Assembly (NCBI GenBank): GCA_002393895.1
Contig: DGUE01000020.1
Span: 1 to 21,403, forward strand
Source of the DNA: Bacteroidales bacterium UBA4318
GTDB lineage: Bacteria > Bacteroidota > Bacteroidia > Bacteroidales > UBA932
Length of the DNA: 21,403 nucleotides
Direction of reading: 5' to 3'
In this document: piece after piece, positions 1 to 7,506 of the stretch
How the letters are laid out: every line of letters begins with the position of its first letter
How positions within the stretch are numbered: position 1 is the stretch's first letter
Notes under the pieces: generated by a model
Seen by the model: only the letters and a program-made list of their open reading frames with translations
What the model was told of the DNA's origin: nothing
Databases searched by the model: none
Made by a program: the position numbers and the translations under genes

Positions 1-591
1 CACTACAACTATCCCAGCAACAGCATCATCTCCGCGTTCAACGCCAACCCTGGCGACCTGCGCAAGGATGTCTGCCTGCGTGAGAGCTACTTCAACAAGA
101 CCACGGGCCTGATCGTGGATAACGCCAACGCCCGTTACTGCAGCAAGTTCATCGATCCCGACATGAGCAGCGAATTCGATGCGGAGAACGACTTCCCCAT
201 CATCCGCCTTGCGGACGTTATGCTCCTGAAGGCTGAGCTCTCCAACGAGATCTCCGGCCCTTCGGCAGATGCTCTCACACTTCTGAACGCGGTTCGCGAG
301 CGTGCCGGCATCCCCGTCTACACCCTTGCCGACCTGCCTTCCAAGTATGCCTTCAGGCAGGCTGTGCGCGCTGAGCGCCGCCTCGAGCTCGCATTCGAGA
401 ACCAGCGCTTCTTCGACCTCATGAGGTGGGGGACCGTGGTTTCCACAATCAACGACTACCTCGCTTCCGAGCCCTTCTATGCCGCATACGACTATGTGGT
501 GAATCCTATCGCCGAGTGGCAGACCTTCCTGCCCATCCCGGTGTCTGTGATGAATATTAACAAGACCGTCGCCCAGAATCCGGGCTATTGA
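1..591 (+). CDS. susD: SusD/RagB-family outer-membrane glycan-binding protein, C-terminal part (partial at left edge)
   Basis: The frame is open from base 1 and ends at TGA 589-591, so only the last 196 residues are present and the start lies outside the window. Visible SusD/RagB C-terminal signatures are the segment FPIIRLADVMLLKAEL, the helix ERRLELAFENQRFFDLMRWG (an R.L.E...R..D..RW pattern) and the terminal QNPGY. SusD-like lipoproteins sit on the cell surface as a lid over a SusC TonB-dependent porin and capture oligosaccharides for import. The next genes encode glycan-binding lipoproteins and alginate lyases, so alginate oligosaccharides are the inferred ligand. A susC gene should lie immediately to the left. 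The family assignment is secure; the ligand is inference from context. Confidence 0.93.
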   Translation, partial: HYNYPSNSIISAFNANPGDLRKDVCLRESYFNKTTGLIVDNANARYCSKFIDPDMSSEFDAENDFPIIRLADVMLLKAELSNEISGPSADALTLLNAVRERAGIPVYTLADLPSKYAFRQAVRAERRLELAFENQRFFDLMRWGTVVSTINDYLASEPFYAAYDYVVNPIAEWQTFLPIPVSVMNINKTVAQNPGY

Positions 592-602
592 TGCAGAAGA
601 TC

Positions 603-2300
603 ATGAAAAGATATTTCAATCTGACAATCATTGCGGCCGCCGCCCTCTTTGCCGCGGCCTGCGACCAGACCAATGTCGATGAGATTGCTCTCGTTGCACC
701 GGTGGTCGAGTCCTTCTCTCCCGAGACCGCTCCCGTGGGCGCCGTCATCAAAGTGGCGGGAGAATCGCTTTACAATGTGACCGAAGCCTACATCGGCACG
801 GTCAAGGTGGATATTGTTGAAAAGGTTTCCGACAAGCGCCTCTCCATTAAGGTGGCAAACGGCGTGACCTCCGGCAAGGTGGTACTCGTGAACACGGTGG
901 GCAGGGGAGAATCCTCCGCCACATTCAACTGCTCGTTTGCAGTTCCTTCCATCACCACGTCACTGCTTCAGGCAGAGGCCGAGATGGGTGACGAGGTGCT
1001 CATCGCCGGAACCGGCCTGAGCGCCGTCACATCCGTCCGCTTCACTGCCGACGGCCACGACACTCCCCACGAAGCGGAGATTGTGGTCTCGTCCGAAGAT
1101 GAAATTGTGGTGAAGGTTCCCTATGTGGAGGAAGCAAATGCAAAGATCACCCTCGGCTATTTCGATGGCAGCGGAGTGGTCTACACAGCCCTCGCTTCGG
1201 CTCCTTCCATCAAGGTTATCCGCTATGTCCCCAAGTTCGATGCCTACACTTTCGAGAAGACCGCGGTGGGCAAGAGCATAACGCTTACCGGTGAATACCT
1301 GAATAACATCGACAAGATCATGGTCGGCGACTATGAGGCTACAGTCTTCAAGGAGGCCGGAAAGGTCACCTTCACCATCCCTGCAGGTGACTTCAAGGAT
1401 GGCGAGACCGTGGTGAGCCTTACCGCCTGGTACTTCGACAACAACGAGAGCGTGGTGCTCAACGACGCCTTCGTGGTGTACGTGCCCTTCGTGAAGTATT
1501 GGGAGAATGTGCGCACCTGGGCTCAGGGCCGCACCGAGCAGAACGAGTACACCTCTTTCTTCTCTCCCGAGAACGGTACCGTCTATGAGAATGCGAAGTG
1601 GAAAACCGTCCTGGATCCCGTCGCGCTTGCGCACAACGGCGACCAGTGGAATGCCGCCAACACTCCCAAACCCGGAGTGGTGAGCGATTCGGACTATGAC
1701 TCCGTGCTTCCTTACTTCTTCTTCTCCGCGGTGAGCGGAAACGTGCTGCAGATCAACTCTCCGGCCAACTCCAACAGCCAGCTGAAGAACTTCTACATCA
1801 GCTTCTCCGGCACTCCTGCCAACGATTATCGCGTGCCCGGGAGCAACAACAACATGCCCGGCACCCCCATCCTCGCATTCCGTTATCTGAACCCCGCATC
1901 TACCGTTGAGGCCGAGACCGCACTCATCGACAAGGTGCTCAAGGGCCAGATCGACAACATCAACGAAGCCCTCTTCCCCATCGACGAGGCCAACAGCACC
2001 ATCGCGGGAATCTCGGTGTCTTCGCTCGCAGGAGCCATCAAGTCCAGCACCTGGTGCGACCACCAGACCGCCGAACTCAAGGATGATCCCGGCTACAAGT
2101 GCGACGCAGTCTTCCTCGTGGCCTACTACTCCAACAACGGTTACATCAAGGAGACTCCCGGCAAGAACATCAAGAGGCTGGGCATCCTGCACGTGACCGG
2201 CATCGACTGGGGTGTGTACAATAACTCCAACTTCGGAAGCACCAAGGTCACCTACAACTGCTACTGGCAGAAATACGATTACGACTATTCCAAACTTTAA
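603..2300 (+). CDS. IPT/TIG-repeat lipoprotein, probable surface glycan-binding protein 1
   Basis: About 565 residues from ATG 603. An in-frame ATG at 591 overlapping the susD stop is possible, but 603 gives the same MKR start and a compact lipoprotein signal as the next gene. The lipobox ends at Cys20 (FAAAC). Three Ig-like IPT/TIG modules follow at roughly 30-110, 113-205 and 210-295, the first with the typical SFSPETAPVGAVIKVAGESL opening. A larger C-terminal domain (about 296-565) contains NSNSQLK at 389-395 and shares this motif and overall layout with the next protein. Position after susD and Ig-repeat spacers capped by a unique domain fit a surface glycan-binding protein that holds the polysaccharide near SusCD. 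No catalytic motif is seen. Binding alginate is inferred from the lyases downstream. Confidence 0.85.
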   Translation: MKRYFNLTIIAAAALFAAACDQTNVDEIALVAPVVESFSPETAPVGAVIKVAGESLYNVTEAYIGTVKVDIVEKVSDKRLSIKVANGVTSGKVVLVNTVGRGESSATFNCSFAVPSITTSLLQAEAEMGDEVLIAGTGLSAVTSVRFTADGHDTPHEAEIVVSSEDEIVVKVPYVEEANAKITLGYFDGSGVVYTALASAPSIKVIRYVPKFDAYTFEKTAVGKSITLTGEYLNNIDKIMVGDYEATVFKEAGKVTFTIPAGDFKDGETVVSLTAWYFDNNESVVLNDAFVVYVPFVKYWENVRTWAQGRTEQNEYTSFFSPENGTVYENAKWKTVLDPVALAHNGDQWNAANTPKPGVVSDSDYDSVLPYFFFSAVSGNVLQINSPANSNSQLKNFYISFSGTPANDYRVPGSNNNMPGTPILAFRYLNPASTVEAETALIDKVLKGQIDNINEALFPIDEANSTIAGISVSSLAGAIKSSTWCDHQTAELKDDPGYKCDAVFLVAYYSNNGYIKETPGKNIKRLGILHVTGIDWGVYNNSNFGSTKVTYNCYWQKYDYDYSKL

Positions 2301-2312
2301 AGACAAGGGAAT

Positions 2313-4226
2313 ATGAAAAGGATATTCAGTATACTGATGCTGGCGGCCGTCTTCGGCTTCGCAGCCTGCGAACAGACGGAGAAAGCCGGTGAATCCGGTT
2401 CCGTGAAGAGAACGCCCGCAATCAACGTTACAAACGAAAAACTCGACCCTTCCACCGACGAGAGCGGCACCGTGCGTGCCTATGTGGGCACTCAGGTGAC
2501 AGCCAAGGGGCTCAACCTGGATCACGTCGGCCTTGTGAAGGTGGACGGCAAGGAAGCCGAGATAGTAAAGAAGGAGATGAAGACCCTGGTCTTCGTGATT
2601 CCCGACATCGGCAAGGCCCAGCAGGACGATCCCTACATGGTGAGCCTGGAGGTCTTCGAAGAGGAAACCGAAGCCATGGTGTTCAAATATGACTACTTCG
2701 TGACCATCCCCGTGACGGATGCACTCGTGAGCGGATTCGATCCCAAGGCCGGCACAGTCGGAACCGAGGTGACCGTGTCCGGACGCAACCTCGAGCAGAT
2801 CACTTCCGTTTCGTTCGGAGGTGTGGCCGTGGCAGCGGACAAGTTCGTCTCCCAGGAGGGTGCTAAGGTGGTCGTGGCTGTTCCCGCAGTGAGCGTGACG
2901 GCGGCCGACACCGAACTCGACGTGGCAGCCGTGTGGGCTGGAGGAACCATCTCCATGACCGATAAGTTCACCCTCAGCGTGCCCGTGTTCAGCAGCTACA
3001 CCCAGGCAGCTCCCGCACTCCTCGGCGACGAAGTGGTGCTTGCCGGAAGCAACCTGAACCTCGTGAGTGCAGTGAAATGGGGTGACGATGCGCTCCTCAT
3101 CTCCGAGCAGAGTGCCACGTCCATCACCGTCAAGGTGCCTTCAGGTCTCGACAAGCAGGATCCTGCCGTGGTGAGCAAGGCTCTCACCGCGCTCTACGGC
3201 ACTCCTGCACAGACCATAACCATCCTGGCTGCATTCCAGGTGGATACCACCCCGATCGGCCCTGCCGCTCCCGTGTTCAGTTCCGTGGCTCCCACCGATG
3301 CCAACTACACCAGTATCTTCCTCGGACGCGAGGTCACCGTCAAGGGTGAGAACTTCGCATCCATCGAGAAGTTCAAGATCGATGGCAAGGAGGTTGCTCT
3401 GAGCGAAGCCGCTACCGATATCTCCGCCAAGTTCGTGGTGCCTCGCACCATTACCGGCACTGCCAAGAAGTCTGTCAGCCTGGTGGCTGTATGGAACGGT
3501 GGCAACGAGGCCGACTTCGGCACCATCGATGTGTATCCGTTCTACTACACCAAGGGCCTGCGCCTCAGGATAGGTTCCAACTCTGCAGGCACCTATCCCG
3601 AGGAGAACTCCGCCGAGGCCTTCCTGCTTCTCGATGAGGGCAAGGTTGTGTCCGTGGCCGATTTCAAGGCTCAGAACGTCGACCCGTTCGCCCTGTCCGG
3701 CACCAACTCCGTGGTGACTTCCGCCAACAAGGCGGCGGCCGGCAAGGAGACAGAGTACTACAGCGTGCAGCCATACACCTTCGCGATTGCAAACAGCTCG
3801 CACAAGCTCAGCTTCTGCGATCCCGGCAACTCCAACAGCCAGCTTAAGACACACCGCGACGGCAGCACCGCCCTGCCCGGAACCTTCGGCACCCCGATCA
3901 TCTACTTCGTGGTGGTTGCCGATGATGCTCTCAGCACTGCGGTCACCAACGGCACCCTCGAGGACATCGCCACCACGGTCGCAAAGGCCGGCAAGGCAGC
4001 TCCTGCCTACAGCTCCGACTGGACCAAGGGCAGCGTGATAGGCCTCCAGTACGTAGACTATGCAACTGCAGCAGCTACAGCCAAGCCTGGAGACAATCTG
4101 GAAGGCGTGCGCAAGGTCGGATATATGGTTGTGACCGACGTTACCTGCGTCACCGCAACTGGTGCCTCCACCGACCGCAAGGGTTATATCGACCTTGACC
4201 TGTACTGGTCCAACGTATTACAATAA
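2313..4226 (+). CDS. IPT/TIG-repeat lipoprotein, probable surface glycan-binding protein 2
   Basis: 637 residues. The signal peptide MKRIFSILMLAAVFGFAAC gives a lipidated Cys19, and ATG 2313 lies 12 bp after the previous stop. Four Ig-like IPT/TIG modules are recognisable at about 35-130, 137-222, 225-310 and 320-405; openings such as VSGFDPKAGTVGTEVTVSG and FSSVAPTDANYTSIFLGREV are typical. The C-terminal domain (about 406-637) has NSNSQLK at 506-512 followed by a GTPI strand, the same order as in the upstream protein, so the two are diverged tandem paralogues. The extra Ig module would hold the binding domain further from the membrane. The stop TAA and the next start ATG share one base (TAATG), which suggests translational coupling to the first lyase. 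Ligand specificity is not readable from the sequence. Confidence 0.85.
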   Translation: MKRIFSILMLAAVFGFAACEQTEKAGESGSVKRTPAINVTNEKLDPSTDESGTVRAYVGTQVTAKGLNLDHVGLVKVDGKEAEIVKKEMKTLVFVIPDIGKAQQDDPYMVSLEVFEEETEAMVFKYDYFVTIPVTDALVSGFDPKAGTVGTEVTVSGRNLEQITSVSFGGVAVAADKFVSQEGAKVVVAVPAVSVTAADTELDVAAVWAGGTISMTDKFTLSVPVFSSYTQAAPALLGDEVVLAGSNLNLVSAVKWGDDALLISEQSATSITVKVPSGLDKQDPAVVSKALTALYGTPAQTITILAAFQVDTTPIGPAAPVFSSVAPTDANYTSIFLGREVTVKGENFASIEKFKIDGKEVALSEAATDISAKFVVPRTITGTAKKSVSLVAVWNGGNEADFGTIDVYPFYYTKGLRLRIGSNSAGTYPEENSAEAFLLLDEGKVVSVADFKAQNVDPFALSGTNSVVTSANKAAAGKETEYYSVQPYTFAIANSSHKLSFCDPGNSNSQLKTHRDGSTALPGTFGTPIIYFVVVADDALSTAVTNGTLEDIATTVAKAGKAAPAYSSDWTKGSVIGLQYVDYATAAATAKPGDNLEGVRKVGYMVVTDVTCVTATGASTDRKGYIDLDLYWSNVLQ

Positions 4227-5572
4227 TGTTGAAAATCAACAAGTTAACATGCATCATGGCACTCGTCCTCACGGTCGGGTGCCACGATGCGTTTTCTATC
4301 CCGGCTCCTAAGTCCTTGAACAAGGCCCCGGAGGGGATGGTGAGTGACGCGGCCTCTTTCAAGGCTGCGCTCAAGACAGCCGTTCCCGGCAGTGAAATAG
4401 TGTGGGCAGACGGTGAATACGAGGGAGTGGTGCTCAAGATGATTGCCGAAGGCACATCCGAAGCGCCCATCATCCTGAGGGCCCAGACCCCTGGAAAGGT
4501 GGTGTTCAAAGGCGTGTCTTCCATCACCCTGCAGGGCAGCTGGCTCGTTGCCGAAGGCTTCTGCTTCACCGGTCTGGACACATCCGTGAAGGGATCGGTG
4601 CTCACCTTCGCCAAGGGGAGCAGCAACTGCCGCATCTCCAACTGCAAGATAGACGGCAAGAGCAGCAGGGCCTCGGACGTGGACACCAAGTGGGTGTCGA
4701 TGTATGGCACACGCAACGAGATCTCCCACTGCACCTTCCTCGAGAAGAAGAACATGGGCTGCCTGCTCGTGGTTTGGATGGAGGACGGAGTGGTGCCGGA
4801 GCACAGGATAGCAGACAATTATTTCTACCGCCCCTACACCAACTACGACGACAAGGGCAAGGCCCGCAACGGGCAGGAGTCCATACGCATTGGCACCAGC
4901 GACTTTTCCATGTCGAAGGCTGCCTGCACCGTGAGCGGCAACCACTTCTACCGCTGCCACGGCGAGCGCGCCGAGGTCATCTCCAACAAGAGTTGCAACA
5001 ACGTATATACGGGCAATCTGTTCGAGGAGAGTGACGGTTCGCTCACCCTGCGCCATGGCAACGACTGTGTCGTGCGGGGGAACTTCTTCCTCTCAGGAGG
5101 CAAGTCCGATGTGGGCGGAGTGCGTATAATAGGGGAGAGACATGTGGTGGAAGAGAATTACTTCATGAACCTTACGGGCACCAACTACAAGGCTGCCCTG
5201 TGTGTCGTGAAGGGGGAATCCAATGCTGCGCTGAATGGATATTGGACCGTCAGGGACTGCCTGGTGCGCAACAACGTGTTCGTGGATTGCCGTTACGGCT
5301 TTGTCATCAACTACGGCGGCCGGGATACCCAGGACAGCGCTCCCCGGAACCTGACCATCAGCGGCAACAAACTCATCTCAGGCAAGTCCTACATGATTCC
5401 CGTCACTGTGCTGGAGGGCACTCCCGCCGATGCCGTGAAATGGGACGGGAATATAATCTGTGGCGGCTCCTTGAAGGGAGTCAGCCTCGAAACCGTGAAG
5501 ACTGCTCCGGAATATGACGATCCGTCCGGGGCAATCAAGAACATCAAAGAAAACGCCGGAATACAATGGTAA
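4226..5572 (+). CDS. PL6 alginate lyase (chondroitinase-B-like beta-helix), single domain, lipoprotein
   Basis: 448 residues. The N-terminus MLKINKLTCIMALVLTVGC ends in a probable lipobox (Cys19), so the enzyme is likely membrane-anchored. The rest is a right-handed parallel beta-helix of the PL6 type (start KAPEGMVSDAASFKAALKTA, then WADGEYEGV). In chondroitinase B, from memory, Lys250 and Arg271 are catalytic, 21 residues apart. Here Lys255 (VISNKS) and Arg276 (LRHGND) have exactly that spacing. The Ca-ligand region reads GERAEVISNK: Glu250 aligns with the second Glu ligand, but Arg248 stands where the first Glu is expected. Members of this family cleave alginate by beta-elimination, many preferring mannuronate-rich regions. 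Substrate and mode are inferred; dermatan/chondroitin cleavage is less likely beside PL17 and KdgF. It overlaps the next gene by 7 bp. Confidence 0.9.
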   Translation: MLKINKLTCIMALVLTVGCHDAFSIPAPKSLNKAPEGMVSDAASFKAALKTAVPGSEIVWADGEYEGVVLKMIAEGTSEAPIILRAQTPGKVVFKGVSSITLQGSWLVAEGFCFTGLDTSVKGSVLTFAKGSSNCRISNCKIDGKSSRASDVDTKWVSMYGTRNEISHCTFLEKKNMGCLLVVWMEDGVVPEHRIADNYFYRPYTNYDDKGKARNGQESIRIGTSDFSMSKAACTVSGNHFYRCHGERAEVISNKSCNNVYTGNLFEESDGSLTLRHGNDCVVRGNFFLSGGKSDVGGVRIIGERHVVEENYFMNLTGTNYKAALCVVKGESNAALNGYWTVRDCLVRNNVFVDCRYGFVINYGGRDTQDSAPRNLTISGNKLISGKSYMIPVTVLEGTPADAVKWDGNIICGGSLKGVSLETVKTAPEYDDPSGAIKNIKENAGIQW

Positions 5573-7506
5573 TCAGAAGAATCCTGCCAGTTGTCGCGCT
5601 CTCGCTCCTGCTCTGTGCCTGCGGCCCCCGCAGCTATACGGCGGCAGGCATACAGAAGGCCCTGGAGAAGGCCCGCCCGGGCGATACCCTCATCATCCGA
5701 AACGGAGAATACTCCGACCTGCGGCTGGAGTGGAAGGCTTCGTCCACGAGCGAGAATCCCGTAGTGGTTGCGGCCCAGACCCCGGGTGGAGTGCGCCTGA
5801 GCGGCAGGACTTCACTTCATATCAGCGGCAGCGGACTGGAAGTTCGGGGCCTTCTCCTGCAGGGCTGTGTGGCCGATAAGGGCACGCTGGTGGAGTTCCG
5901 TAACGGCGATGAACTCGCCACCGGATGCCGCCTTACCGAGTGCGTTATCGATGCCTGTAATCCTGCCAGACGCGATATAGGATACAGTTATGTGCATCTC
6001 TACGGACGCGGCAACAGGGTAGACCATTGTTCCTTTACCGGTAAACTCAATCTGGGCGTTACGCTGATCGTGATGCTCAGTTATCCCGACTGCGACGAGA
6101 ACTACCACAGTGTAGACCATAACTACTTCGGCCCCAGGCCCGTTTACGGCTCGAACGGCGCCGAAACCATCCGCGTGGGCACATCCCAGCAGTGCATGCA
6201 GAACTCCCGCAGCCAGATTACCGACAATCTCTTCGACCGTTGCAACGGCGAGGTGGAGGTTGTCTCCATCAAATCCTGCGAGAACACCATCGCGCGCAAT
6301 GTCTTTTACGAGTGCCAGGGCGTGCTTGCCCTGCGCCACGGCGACCGCAATGTGGCCGAGGGCAACTTTTTCATCGGGCACGGCGTGCGCAACACCGGCG
6401 GAATCCGTATAGTGGGCGAAGACCAGGTGGTGCGCGGCAACACTATGCTGGGCCTCGCCGGGGAGCGCTTCTTCAGCGCTCTCGCTCTGATGTACGGAGT
6501 GCCTAACTCGCTGCCCAACAGATACATGCAGGTTCAGCGCACCATTGTGGAAGATAATGTATTCGAGGCTTGCCGGAGCATAGATTTCACTGCAGGAAAG
6601 GACTTTGAGCGCACCTTGCCTCCGGCAGGGACCGTTTGGACGAACAACAGGGTGGAAGCCGTGCAGACCACTGCCGAACCCTCATTCGGGAGCCTCGCCG
6701 AGGGCCGTGGTGCATCCTGGTTCACCCCGGAATCTTCCACCAGGCAGGAAGTGGAGAAGATAGTGCTGAAAGACAGCCTCATAGTGCTCGAGGAAGGCAT
6801 GCGCATCACCCGTCCCACCCTCATTTGCGCCGCGGAAGGCACCAGCCCCGAGGTGGTTTTTGCAGGCCGCAAGAGCCAGAATATGATCACCATCTGCGAC
6901 GGAGGCTCGCTCACCGTTCGCGGAATCCGCTTCGACGGCCGCCTCGCCCCCGGGCGCAGCCTGGCCGCAGGCATCATCTCCACCGACAAAGACATGATTA
7001 CGCCCTATACCCTCACCGTCGAGGACTGCTCCTTCGAGAACTGCACGGAGGGGGGATTCATCCCCATCAAGGGCACCAAGGGCACATTCGCCGACACGGT
7101 GGCCATCCGACGTTGCTCCTTCAGCTCGCTTAGCGGCGATGCTATCAACTATGCTGCCGAAACCGAGGACAAGGGCCGCTACAATGCCGACGACATGATT
7201 ATAGAAGACTGCCGTTTCGAGCGCATACTGGGCATCCCGGTCAATATCTACCGCGGTGGTAGCGACGAGAGCACCGCGGGGCCGTACGTAAGCATCAGCG
7301 GATGCGAATTCAACGACAGCTGCAACAAGGTGCGCGGCTCGGTGATACGCATCACCGGCGCGCAGATCCTTTCCATCACCGGCTGCCGCTTCGTTTCCAG
7401 CGGACGCGGTGGCTATTCCATACGTCTCGACGACGCCCCCTGGGAGAAAATCACCCTGGCCGGCAACAGCTTTACAGATTCCGGAAAGATACTATCCAAC
7501 AGATGA
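5566..7506 (+). CDS. PL6 alginate lyase with a second C-terminal beta-helix domain, lipoprotein
   Basis: 646 residues from ATG 5566, overlapping the preceding lyase by 7 bp. The signal MVIRRILPVVALSLLLCAC gives a lipobox Cys at 19. Residues of about 22-380 form a PL6 beta-helix: Lys236 (VSIKS) and Arg257 (LALRHGD) are 21 apart as in chondroitinase B, and both acidic ligands appear as Glu229 and Glu231 in NGEVEVV. Residues of about 395-640 form a second repeat-rich helix with recurrent CSF/CRF strands (VEDCSFENC, IRRCSFSS, IEDCRFER, ISGCEFND, ITGCRFVS). That matches the two-helix architecture known for AlyGC-like PL6 enzymes. The intact Glu pair suggests Ca dependence, unlike its neighbour. 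Together the two enzymes probably divide endolytic and exolytic or M/G-selective work; which does which is not visible. The stop overlaps the next ATG (ATGA). Confidence 0.9.
   Translation: MVIRRILPVVALSLLLCACGPRSYTAAGIQKALEKARPGDTLIIRNGEYSDLRLEWKASSTSENPVVVAAQTPGGVRLSGRTSLHISGSGLEVRGLLLQGCVADKGTLVEFRNGDELATGCRLTECVIDACNPARRDIGYSYVHLYGRGNRVDHCSFTGKLNLGVTLIVMLSYPDCDENYHSVDHNYFGPRPVYGSNGAETIRVGTSQQCMQNSRSQITDNLFDRCNGEVEVVSIKSCENTIARNVFYECQGVLALRHGDRNVAEGNFFIGHGVRNTGGIRIVGEDQVVRGNTMLGLAGERFFSALALMYGVPNSLPNRYMQVQRTIVEDNVFEACRSIDFTAGKDFERTLPPAGTVWTNNRVEAVQTTAEPSFGSLAEGRGASWFTPESSTRQEVEKIVLKDSLIVLEEGMRITRPTLICAAEGTSPEVVFAGRKSQNMITICDGGSLTVRGIRFDGRLAPGRSLAAGIISTDKDMITPYTLTVEDCSFENCTEGGFIPIKGTKGTFADTVAIRRCSFSSLSGDAINYAAETEDKGRYNADDMIIEDCRFERILGIPVNIYRGGSDESTAGPYVSISGCEFNDSCNKVRGSVIRITGAQILSITGCRFVSSGRGGYSIRLDDAPWEKITLAGNSFTDSGKILSNR

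Noticed and set aside
960..2525. A long minus-strand open frame (521 codons) opposite the two IPT/TIG genes
   Set aside because: It spans two real genes and their spacer on the other strand, has His/Val/Gly-rich low-information composition and is explained by GC-rich codon bias.
7302..7502. Upstream extension of the PL17 gene to 7302
   Set aside because: It would lie inside the PL6 coding region and bury the secretion signal; ATG 7503 in an ATGA overlap is far more plausible.
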